From the NCBI GenBank assembly GCA_002292945.1, contig DBCG01000101.1:28606-35230 (forward strand): DNA of 6,625 nt, given 5' to 3'. The notes beneath the pieces are model-generated. The model was not told the origin of the DNA and did not search any database. It saw only the letters and a program-made list of their open reading frames with translations. The translations under genes and the position numbers were made by a program. Shown here one piece after another: positions 1-6,410 of the stretch (its first letter is position 1; every line of letters starts with the position of its first letter). Origin of the DNA: Proteobacteria bacterium UBA964 (GTDB taxonomy: Bacteria; Pseudomonadota; Gammaproteobacteria; Steroidobacterales; Steroidobacteraceae).

Positions 1-1568
1 CGGGCGGCATCGCCGGGCGCAGCGTCGTGGAACTCACCTCGGAACGCTACGAGGCGGTCGTGCAGTCGCATGGCGACCACCTCGACATCTGGCTCGACCG
101 CTACGACACGAACGAGCCCGTCACCGGCGCCCGTGTGGCCGTGACGCTGGGCGAGGCGGCGGAAGTCGTCGCCGAAGAGGAGACGCCCGGTCAATATATG
201 GTGCCTATCACGCCGTTGGCGCCTGGCGCGTCGGCGGCGCTCGCGCTCTCGATCCAGTCCGCCGCCGGCGACGATCTGCTGGGCGGCGCGCTCACGGACG
301 CCACGCCGCCGGCCGAGCCGCTCCTCTCGCGGCTGCTGCATGCGCTCGAGCACGGTTGGCGCTGGCTGCTCGGCGCGTTGATCGCGGTCGGTGCAGCGAT
401 CGTGGTGCTGCGCCGGCGTGCGCGTCGAGGCGACCGTTTCGCGCTCTCCGGGGTCGGGGTGGTGCTGTTCGCCGCGACCTGGGCGTTGCATCCTGCGCCG
501 CTCGGTGCGCATGAAGGTCACGAGCACGCCGATGAGCCCACTGCGCCGATGCTCGCAGCGACCACCGGCAGTCGGCCGGCGCGGCTCGCCGACGGCAGCG
601 TATTCATACCGAAACCCACGCAGCGCTTGCTGGAATTGCGCACCGTACGGGTTCAGGAAGGGGATGTGCCGCGTTCACTGCGGCTCGCCGGCGAACTGGT
701 CGGCGACCCGCGCGCGAGCGCTGTCCTGCAGACTTTGCAGGGCGGACGGGTCGCAGGCGAGGGCGGCTCATGGCCCGAGCTCGGTGCCCGCGTGCGTCGT
801 GGGCAGGTGTTGCTGCGTCTCACGCCGAGCGGCTCGGGTGGCGAGCGTGCCGCGACGGCCGCCGATGCGGCGCGCGTCGAGGCCGAACTCTCGCAGGCGC
901 GGGCCGATCTCGCACGGCTCGAGGGGCTTGCCGGAGTCGTGTCGCGCGCCGAGGTCGACACCCAGCGCAGCCGGGTCGGGAGCTTGGTGGCGCAACGCAC
1001 GGCTTTGCGCGCGTCGCTGTCGATAGGCAGCGAGAGCCTCGTCGCGCCCATCGACGGCGTGATCGCCTCCATCGATGCAGGCCCGGGCAGTGTGGTGTCG
1101 CCGGGCGAGACGCTGCTCACGATCATCGATCCGGCGCGCATGTCCGTGGCGGCGTTGGCGTTCGAGCCCGTGACCGCCGGTAGCGTCTTGCGTGCCAGCG
1201 TCGCGCTGCCCGACGGCGGCACGCTCGAGGCGCGTCTCGTCGGCGTCGGCGCGCAGACACGCGGCGGTGCCGTGCCGGTGCGGCTCGATCTGATCGGTGT
1301 GGCGCCGGGTCTCGTCGCGGGCCGCCCCGTGACGGTGTTCCTTGAGCGCAGCGCCACGATGCGCGGGCTAGTCTTGCCGAGTGCCGCGGTGATCCGCGCG
1401 CCCAACGGTGAGCATATGGTGTTCGAGAAGCTGGGTGCCGAACGCTTCATGCCCAGACCGGTACGCATCGAGCAGGTGTCGGCCGACCGCGTGGTCGTGC
1501 TGGCCGGCGTGGCGCCGCAGGCACGGGTGGTGGTGCGTGGCGCGTCGCTCATCGGCCAGATCCGCTGA
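1..1568 (+). CDS. RND efflux periplasmic adaptor (HlyD/CusB-like) with extra N-terminal domain, 5' partial
   Basis: This is the membrane-fusion subunit that couples an RND metal pump to its outer-membrane channel. The frame is open to the left edge (first full codon at 3). The GTG at 27 has no Shine-Dalgarno and no signal peptide follows it, so the true start is probably upstream. Residues below count from that GTG. Residues 8-90 form a predicted beta-rich domain containing LDRYDTNEPVTGA, a type I recall in some metal-RND adaptors. Two hydrophobic segments follow (about 111-128 and 139-158), separated by the basic loop RRRARRGDR. Next come a His cluster (HEGHEH, 162-167) and SVFIPKPTQR. The adaptor core has lipoyl half-motifs near 239-266 and 337-368, an alanine-rich alpha-hairpin of only about 60 residues (272-334), a beta-barrel (about 371-440) and a C-terminal membrane-proximal domain ending at 513. 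The permease gene starts 9 nt downstream. The adaptor role is secure, the N-terminal domain's function is not known to me, and the metal is undetermined. Confidence 0.9.
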   Translation, partial: GGIAGRSVVELTSERYEAVVQSHGDHLDIWLDRYDTNEPVTGARVAVTLGEAAEVVAEEETPGQYMVPITPLAPGASAALALSIQSAAGDDLLGGALTDATPPAEPLLSRLLHALEHGWRWLLGALIAVGAAIVVLRRRARRGDRFALSGVGVVLFAATWALHPAPLGAHEGHEHADEPTAPMLAATTGSRPARLADGSVFIPKPTQRLLELRTVRVQEGDVPRSLRLAGELVGDPRASAVLQTLQGGRVAGEGGSWPELGARVRRGQVLLRLTPSGSGGERAATAADAARVEAELSQARADLARLEGLAGVVSRAEVDTQRSRVGSLVAQRTALRASLSIGSESLVAPIDGVIASIDAGPGSVVSPGETLLTIIDPARMSVAALAFEPVTAGSVLRASVALPDGGTLEARLVGVGAQTRGGAVPVRLDLIGVAPGLVAGRPVTVFLERSATMRGLVLPSAAVIRAPNGEHMVFEKLGAERFMPRPVRIEQVSADRVVVLAGVAPQARVVVRGASLIGQIR

Positions 1569-1577
1569 GTCGAACCC

Positions 1578-4500
1578 ATGTTCAACCACCTCATCCTCGG
1601 CAGCCTCCGCCACCGCGTCGCCGTCCTCGCGGCCTCGGTGCTGCTCATCGGGCTCGGCGTCTGGGTCGTACCGCGATTGAATGTCGATGTCCTGCCCGAT
1701 CTCAACCGCCCGACGGTCAACATCCAGATCGAGGCGCACGGGCTGGCCGCAGAGGAGGTCGAGCAGCTCGTCACCGTACCTATCGAAGCGGCGATGCAGG
1801 GCTTGCCCGGCGTCACCCGCGTGCGCTCGACCTCGAGCCTCGGTCTGTCGTTCCTCTATGTCGAGTTCGATTGGGACGCCGATATCCATCGCGCGCGGCA
1901 ACTCGTCGCCGAGCGTCTCGCGAGCGCCCAATCCGCGCTGCCCACGGACATCCGTCCGAGCATCGGCCCGATCTCCTCGATCATGGGCGAGATCATGTTG
2001 GTGGCGCTCGCCGGTCAGGACGCCGATCCGATGGTGCTGCGCGAGACGGCTGATTTCGTGCTTCGGCCGCGCTTGCTCGCCGTCCCGGGCGTATCGCAGG
2101 TGATCCCTCTCGGTGGGCTCGTGCGCGAGTATCGCGTGACCCCGTCACCCGCGCGCATGAGCCAGCTCGGCGTCACCCTAGATGACATCGAGACCGCGGT
2201 GCGCGGGTTCTCGGCCAATGGCGGCGGCGGCTTCATCGACGATCGTGCGCAGGAGTTCGTGATCCGTACGCTCGGTCGCGAGCGCGATCCTGCTGCGCTC
2301 GGCGGACTCGTGGTGGCGACGCGCGACGGCGTGCCGGTGCTGTTGTCCTCGGTCGCAGAAGTGGGGTTCGGGGCGCGTCCGCGTCGCGGCAGCGCCGGAT
2401 TCGGGGGCGAGCCCGCGGTGATCCTCGGCATCCAGAAACAGCCGGGCGTCGACACCCTTGCGTTGACCCGCGAACTCGAGCGGACGCTTGCGTCGATCCG
2501 CAGCACCTTGCCGCCGGGGGTGACGACGCTCGCGGTGCAGTTCCGGCAGGCGACCTTCATCGAAAGCTCGATCGGCAATGTGCGAACGGTGCTCCTCGAG
2601 GCGCTGGTGATCGTCGGCATCGTGCTCTTCCTGTTCCTGATGGACACACGCACCACGCTCATCTCGTTGGTGGCGATCCCGATGTCGGTGATCGTCACCG
2701 CGATCGTCTTCTGGCTCGCGAATCTCTCCATCAACACCATGACCTTGGGCGGGCTCGCGATCGCCATCGGCGAGCTCGTGGATGACGCCGTCGTCGGCGT
2801 CGAGAACATCCTGCGGCGGATGCGCGAGAACCGGGTCGCCGCACAGCCGCGATCGGTGCTGCAGGTGGTCGCCGATGCGAGCCTCGAGGTGCGCTCGGGC
2901 ATCGTCTACGCCACCTTGATCATCGTGCTGGTGTTCGTACCGCTGTTCGCCCTGAGCGGCATCGAGGGGCAGCTGTTCGCGCCGCTCGGCGTCGCCTACA
3001 TCGTCTCGATCCTCGCGAGCCTCGTGGTGTCGGTCACGTTGACGCCGGTGTTGTGCTACTACCTGTTGCCCTCGCTGCAGACCCTCGAGCGGTCCGAGTC
3101 TCGGGTGGTGCGCACGCTGAAGGATGCCTATTCGCGGTTGCTCGACCTCGCGTTGCCCCGCGGTCGGCTCGTGCTCGCGGTGGCGACGGTCGCGGTGTTG
3201 ATCGGCACGATCGGCGCGTGGCGCTTGCCGAAGGCTTTCTTGCCGCCGTTCAACGAGGGCTCGCTCGTCGTCTCGCTGGCCTTCAATCCGGGTATCGCCT
3301 TGAGCGAATCGGAGCGGCTCGGTGCCGTTGCGGAGCGGCTGTTGAAAGGGATCCCGGAGGTCGTGTCGGTGAGCCGCCGTACCGGTCGCGCCGAACTCGA
3401 TGAGCACGCCGAGGGCGTGCACATGAGCGAGATCGATGTGAATCTCAAAGAGAGCGATCGCGGCCGTGCTCAGGTCATCGAAGAGGTCCGTGGCCGGCTC
3501 GGGCAACTGCCGGGGTCGGTGTCCATAGGCCAGCCGATCAGCCATCGCCTCGACCATCTGCTCTCCGGTGTGCAAGCGGCGCTGGTGGTCAAGATCGCAG
3601 GCGATGACCTCGACACGCTGCGGGCGCTCGGTACGCAGGCCGAACAGTTGCTCGCGGGCGTGCCGGGGCTCGTCGACCTGCGGCTCGAGCGGCAGGTCCG
3701 CGCGCCTGAGATCCATGTGCGGGTCGATGAGGATGCCGCGCGTTTCTATGGCGTCACGCCGGCGGCCGTATCACGCCAGATGGAGCTGCTCGCCGGCGGT
3801 GACCGCGTCGCAGAGGTCATCGACGGTCCGCGGCGTTTTGCCGTCTCGCTTCAGTTGGCCGACACCGCCCGCACCCGCGCGGGTCTTGCGGAGGTGTTGG
3901 CGGACACGCCGCGGGGCGCCGTACCGCTCGCGAACCTCGCCCGCGTCGAGGAGTCGGACGGTCCCAACCAGATCCAGCGTGAAGATGGACGTCGGCGCAT
4001 CGTCGTCTCGAGCAACATCGCGGGCGCGGGGGTCGATGAGGTCGTCGCCGAGATGGAGCGGCGGATGGCGTCCGTGACGCTGCCTTCCGGGTATTCGATC
4101 TCGATCGAGGGACAGTTCCGCGCGCAGCAGCAGGCCTCGCGCACGATCGGGCTGCTGTCGATCATATCGCTCGGGCTCATCTTCCTCGTGCTCTATTCGC
4201 GTTACCGCTCGGGTGCGCTCGCGCTGATCATCATGGGCAATGTGCCGCTCGCCTTGGTCGGTTCGGTCGTCGCCCTCGCGCTCGCGGGTCTTGACCTCTC
4301 GGTCGCAGCGATGGTGGGCTTCATCACGCTCGCGGGCATCACCGCACGCAATGGCATCCTCAAGGTCAGTCACACCCTCAATCTTGTGTTGCGGGAGGGT
4401 CAGGCCTTCGATCGCGCCACCATCCGCCGTGCCTGTCTCGAGCGCATGACGCCGGTGCTGATGACCGCGGTATCGGCGGCTGTCGCGCTGTTGCCGCTCA

Positions 4501-4691
4501 TGATCGGCGGCGACCAGCCGGGCAAGGAGATCCTGCACCCGGTGGCCGTCACGCTCTTCGGCGGACTCATCACCGCGACGCTGCTCGACGCGGTGGTGAC
4601 ACCGGTGCTCATCGAGCGATTCGGTGCGGCCGCGCTGGCGCGGCTGCGTGACCATAAAATTGATGCGGGGAACCCCGCAGAGGCCTACTGA
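1578..4691 (+). CDS. Heavy-metal efflux RND permease, CusA/CzcA (HME) family
   Basis: This is a proton-driven inner-membrane pump that exports metal ions from the periplasm or cytoplasm through the adaptor and channel. At 1037 residues it has the normal full length for HME-RND proteins. The layout is TM1 (about 12-31), first porter region (about 40-330), TM2-TM6 (about 337-492), TM7 (about 529-548), second porter region (about 560-850) and TM8-TM12 (about 857-1012). TM4 carries GELVDDAVVGVEN. D402 aligns with the proton-relay aspartate of CusA (D405), and D403 is an extra acidic residue. TM10 reads ITARNGILKVSH. CusA's relay residues E939 and K984 align by eye with R924 and V960, as in many other HME proteins. 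Of CusA's three Cu/Ag-binding methionines only M616 is matched; the others correspond to H660 and V726. The ATG at 1578 gives the usual family N-terminus, though only a weak GAG precedes it. The stop shares one base with the next start. The family call is very secure, but the substrate is uncertain. Confidence 0.96.
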   Translation: MFNHLILGSLRHRVAVLAASVLLIGLGVWVVPRLNVDVLPDLNRPTVNIQIEAHGLAAEEVEQLVTVPIEAAMQGLPGVTRVRSTSSLGLSFLYVEFDWDADIHRARQLVAERLASAQSALPTDIRPSIGPISSIMGEIMLVALAGQDADPMVLRETADFVLRPRLLAVPGVSQVIPLGGLVREYRVTPSPARMSQLGVTLDDIETAVRGFSANGGGGFIDDRAQEFVIRTLGRERDPAALGGLVVATRDGVPVLLSSVAEVGFGARPRRGSAGFGGEPAVILGIQKQPGVDTLALTRELERTLASIRSTLPPGVTTLAVQFRQATFIESSIGNVRTVLLEALVIVGIVLFLFLMDTRTTLISLVAIPMSVIVTAIVFWLANLSINTMTLGGLAIAIGELVDDAVVGVENILRRMRENRVAAQPRSVLQVVADASLEVRSGIVYATLIIVLVFVPLFALSGIEGQLFAPLGVAYIVSILASLVVSVTLTPVLCYYLLPSLQTLERSESRVVRTLKDAYSRLLDLALPRGRLVLAVATVAVLIGTIGAWRLPKAFLPPFNEGSLVVSLAFNPGIALSESERLGAVAERLLKGIPEVVSVSRRTGRAELDEHAEGVHMSEIDVNLKESDRGRAQVIEEVRGRLGQLPGSVSIGQPISHRLDHLLSGVQAALVVKIAGDDLDTLRALGTQAEQLLAGVPGLVDLRLERQVRAPEIHVRVDEDAARFYGVTPAAVSRQMELLAGGDRVAEVIDGPRRFAVSLQLADTARTRAGLAEVLADTPRGAVPLANLARVEESDGPNQIQREDGRRRIVVSSNIAGAGVDEVVAEMERRMASVTLPSGYSISIEGQFRAQQQASRTIGLLSIISLGLIFLVLYSRYRSGALALIIMGNVPLALVGSVVALALAGLDLSVAAMVGFITLAGITARNGILKVSHTLNLVLREGQAFDRATIRRACLERMTPVLMTAVSAAVALLPLMIGGDQPGKEILHPVAVTLFGGLITATLLDAVVTPVLIERFGAAALARLRDHKIDAGNPAEAY
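4664..4679. repeat. Perfect GC-rich inverted repeat just ahead of the small-gene start
   Basis: TGCGGGG, AA, CCCCGCA is a perfect 7-bp inverted repeat around a two-base centre. In RNA it could form a stem of about 6 bp with a GAAC loop. It lies in the last codons of the permease gene and ends on the first base of the AGAGG ribosome site of the next gene. No U-run follows, so it does not look like an intrinsic terminator. It could tune translation or mRNA stability at this junction, or it could be chance in GC-rich coding DNA. Confidence 0.5.
4679..4691 (+). promoter_or_regulatory. Ribosome binding site and TGATG coupling junction
   Basis: AGAGG at 4679-4683 sits 7 nt before the ATG at 4691. 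That ATG shares its A with the permease stop TGA (4689-4691). This fixes the start of the small His-rich protein and points to translational coupling between permease and small protein. Confidence 0.7.
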
Positions 4692-5116
4692 TGCGTATCT
4701 CGACCCTCAAAGCTGTTTTCGCCGCGTTCATCCTCGCCCTGTCCGCGAGCCCAGCGCTCGCCCAGCAATGGGACATGACGGCGGGTAGCTACCACACCCA
4801 TCTGATCTTCCACGACGACCGCTTCGAACTGCATCTGCATGACAAGGCGACCCATGGCATCGTCGACACCTCCAAAGGTCGCTACACCGCCACGCTCCTC
4901 TCGGGCGGCAAGACCACCGCGGTGTCGATCAGCGCGTCGAAGTCCGGGATCCTGACCGGGCGTCCTGTGCCGAAAGGCGACTGGGTGCTGTTGTTCCGCG
5001 TCGAGGCGCCGAGCCGCGCGCCGGTGCAGGTGCGCTACTCGTCCGGGATGGCCCGCAGCGGGCAGAAGTCCCCCGACAAGAAGAGCCAGGAAGGACATGT
5101 CCACGACCATCACTGA
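4691..5116 (+). CDS. Small secreted His-rich periplasmic protein of the metal-efflux operon (putative metal binder)
   Basis: I do not recognise this 141-residue protein as a named family. Residues 1-24 form a clear signal peptide: basic MRISTLK, a hydrophobic core, and PALA before QQW, a typical signal peptidase I site. The mature part is a compact, predicted beta-rich domain (about 30-116). It holds scattered histidines H35, H37, H41, H48, H50 and H55, including HTH and ELHLHD. A lysine/serine-rich linker then leads to the extreme C-terminal tail HVHDHH. There are no cysteines and no membrane segment after the signal. The start is well supported by AGAGG 7 nt upstream and by the TGATG junction with the permease gene. 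Its position between permease and channel genes suggests a periplasmic metal-binding partner, chaperone or sensor, in the manner of CusF, although no CusF-like sequence is visible. That it is a real gene is secure; the metal-handling role is inference. Confidence 0.85.
   Translation: MRISTLKAVFAAFILALSASPALAQQWDMTAGSYHTHLIFHDDRFELHLHDKATHGIVDTSKGRYTATLLSGGKTTAVSISASKSGILTGRPVPKGDWVLLFRVEAPSRAPVQVRYSSGMARSGQKSPDKKSQEGHVHDHH
5088..5095 (+). promoter_or_regulatory. Shine-Dalgarno-like AGGAAGGA ahead of the channel gene
   Basis: A purine run, AGGAAGGA, lies immediately upstream of the ATG at 5097, inside the 3' end of the small His-rich gene. Its first AGG is 6 nt from the ATG, a workable spacing. 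It favours 5097 over the internal ATG at 5133, which has no comparable site. It is also simply the coding sequence for the QEG region of the upstream protein, so the support is moderate. Confidence 0.55.
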
Positions 5117-6410
5117 TCCGCGGCGCGCTTCGATGCGGGTCCTTGTGCTGTGTGCCGTGTCGGTCATGTCCACCGTGGCGGCAGGCGAGACGACAGTGCT
5201 CACGCTGGAGCAAGCGCTGGCGCGGGCTTCGGCGGAGGGCTCGGCAACCCTGGTCGCGGCCTCGGAGCGCGAGCGGGCGGTGGCACGCGCGCGGCAGGCA
5301 CGCGCTTGGGAGAACCCGACGCTGTCGGTCGACGTCGAGAACGTCCTCGGTCGTGGGCCATATCGGGACTTCGATGCGGCGGAGTCCACGGTGTCGTTGT
5401 CGCAGCCGCTGCCCCTCGGCGGTGGGCGTGGCGCGCGTGTGCGCGCTGCGCATTCGGACGAGAAGGCCGCCACGGCGGCGATCGCAGTCGCGGCGCTCGA
5501 ACTGCGGCGGGATGTCGCCTTCGCCTATGCGGAGGCGATCGCAGCCGACCGTCTTGCGGGTATCGCACGCGAGCGCGCCGCGCTCGGTGCACAGACACGC
5601 GCCGCTGTGGAGCGGCGTCATGCGGCTGGGCTCGAGTCCGATCTGCAGCGCGCCCGGGTCGAGGTCGAGACTGCCGGCATGCAGGCCGACGCGAGACGCC
5701 GTGCAGCGGCGGCGCTCGCGCAGCGCCGCGCGCTCGCCTCGCATTGGCGCGAGGCGACGGTGACGGCCGCGCTCGACGAGGCGTGGTTCGATGCGGCGCC
5801 CGATGCGGCATTTTCTGCCGCGCCATATCCGGTACCCGATACGGCGTCTACCCATCCGCGACTCGTCGTCGCCCGCGCGCGGGTCGAGCAGGCGAGGGCG
5901 GAACTCGAGGCCGCTCGGCGCGCCCCGTTCAGCGGAATCGAAGCCACCGTCGGCACGCGGCGGTTCGAGGACGCGCCCGGCGCCGATCGCGCTTGGGTGC
6001 TAGGTTTCTCGATGCCGCTGCCTGTCTGGGATCGTAACGAGGCTGGTATCGCTGAGGCGCGTGCCGCGCTGCAGGGCGCGGAGTTCGATCTCGAGCGCGC
6101 CGCCCGAGACCTCCTCGCCGAGCGCGAGGCGGCGCTCGCCGAGCGTGATGCGGCCAAGCTCGAGGTGGATGCGCTCACGATGAGCGGGCTGCCCTCGTCA
6201 AAATCATTGGCACAGCTCTCCGTCCAAGGCTATGAAGCCGGCCGGCTGTCCTTGATCGAGCGGCTCGATGCAGAACGCGCGCTGGTCCAAACGCAGGAGG
6301 ATCTCGTCGCCGCCCGGCTGCGATTAAGGCAGTCCGAGGCGCGGGTCGCCGCCGTCGCCCACGATGCAGGTCGGGCCGAAGCCGCTCAGGCCTCGAGCAC
6401 CGAGCGGTAG
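5097..6410 (+). CDS. TolC-family outer-membrane efflux channel (CzcC/CusC-like)
   Basis: This is the outer-membrane exit duct of the tripartite pump. The 437-residue protein has the TolC two-repeat layout. Repeat one (about 33-230) has beta-strand regions near 71-83 (ENPTLSVDVENV) and 96-111 (TVSLSQPLPLGGGR), then a long Ala/Arg/Glu-rich helix with HAAGLESDLQRARVEVE. Repeat two (about 252-425) has strands near 278-290 and 299-313 (LGFSMPLPVWDRN), then the helix motif YEAGRLSLIERLDAER at 379-394. The N-terminus contains an export signal ending around VAAGE (27-31). No lipobox is seen, because the only nearby cysteine (C19) is preceded by leucine. Two starts are possible. The ATG at 5097 overlaps the preceding gene by 20 nt and has AGGAAGGA close upstream. 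The ATG at 5133 (residue 13) would give a more classical signal peptide, MRVLVLCAVSV, but lacks an obvious ribosome site. The 3' end overlaps the convergent carbonic anhydrase gene. Confidence 0.93.
   Translation: MSTTITDPRRASMRVLVLCAVSVMSTVAAGETTVLTLEQALARASAEGSATLVAASERERAVARARQARAWENPTLSVDVENVLGRGPYRDFDAAESTVSLSQPLPLGGGRGARVRAAHSDEKAATAAIAVAALELRRDVAFAYAEAIAADRLAGIARERAALGAQTRAAVERRHAAGLESDLQRARVEVETAGMQADARRRAAAALAQRRALASHWREATVTAALDEAWFDAAPDAAFSAAPYPVPDTASTHPRLVVARARVEQARAELEAARRAPFSGIEATVGTRRFEDAPGADRAWVLGFSMPLPVWDRNEAGIAEARAALQGAEFDLERAARDLLAEREAALAERDAAKLEVDALTMSGLPSSKSLAQLSVQGYEAGRLSLIERLDAERALVQTQEDLVAARLRLRQSEARVAAVAHDAGRAEAAQASSTER

Noticed and set aside
27..29. GTG at 27 as the true adaptor start
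   Set aside because: No ribosome site precedes it, no signal peptide follows it although the first domain should be periplasmic, and the frame stays open to the window edge.
653..1816. Minus-strand open frame of 387 codons across the adaptor/permease junction
   Set aside because: The translation is Ser/Thr/Arg/Pro-rich with no motif, and it spans two clear plus-strand genes. It is an antisense shadow.
2178..3716. Minus-strand open frame of 512 codons inside the permease gene
   Set aside because: Long antisense open frames are expected in high-GC genes. Its translation is low-complexity, rich in Arg, His, Asp and Glu, with no domain, and the plus-strand frame is an unmistakable RND permease.
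3771..4655. Minus-strand open frame of 294 codons near the permease 3' end
   Set aside because: The composition is dominated by Arg, Asp, Glu and His from reading membrane-helix codons backwards; there is no independent support.
5145..5180. Possible lipoprotein signal in the channel protein
   Set aside because: The only cysteine near the N-terminus is preceded by LVL, not by the Ala or Gly needed at the -1 position of a lipobox.
4685..5855. Two minus-strand open frames (4685-5473 and 4929-5855) over the small protein and channel genes
   Set aside because: Both are Arg/Ala-rich shadows without signal, domain or ribosome site, opposite well-supported genes.
5872..5883. Palindrome CCCGCGCGCGGG in the channel gene
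   Set aside because: It encodes an ordinary Ala/Arg stretch in a helix with GC-biased codons. There is no promoter or terminator context.
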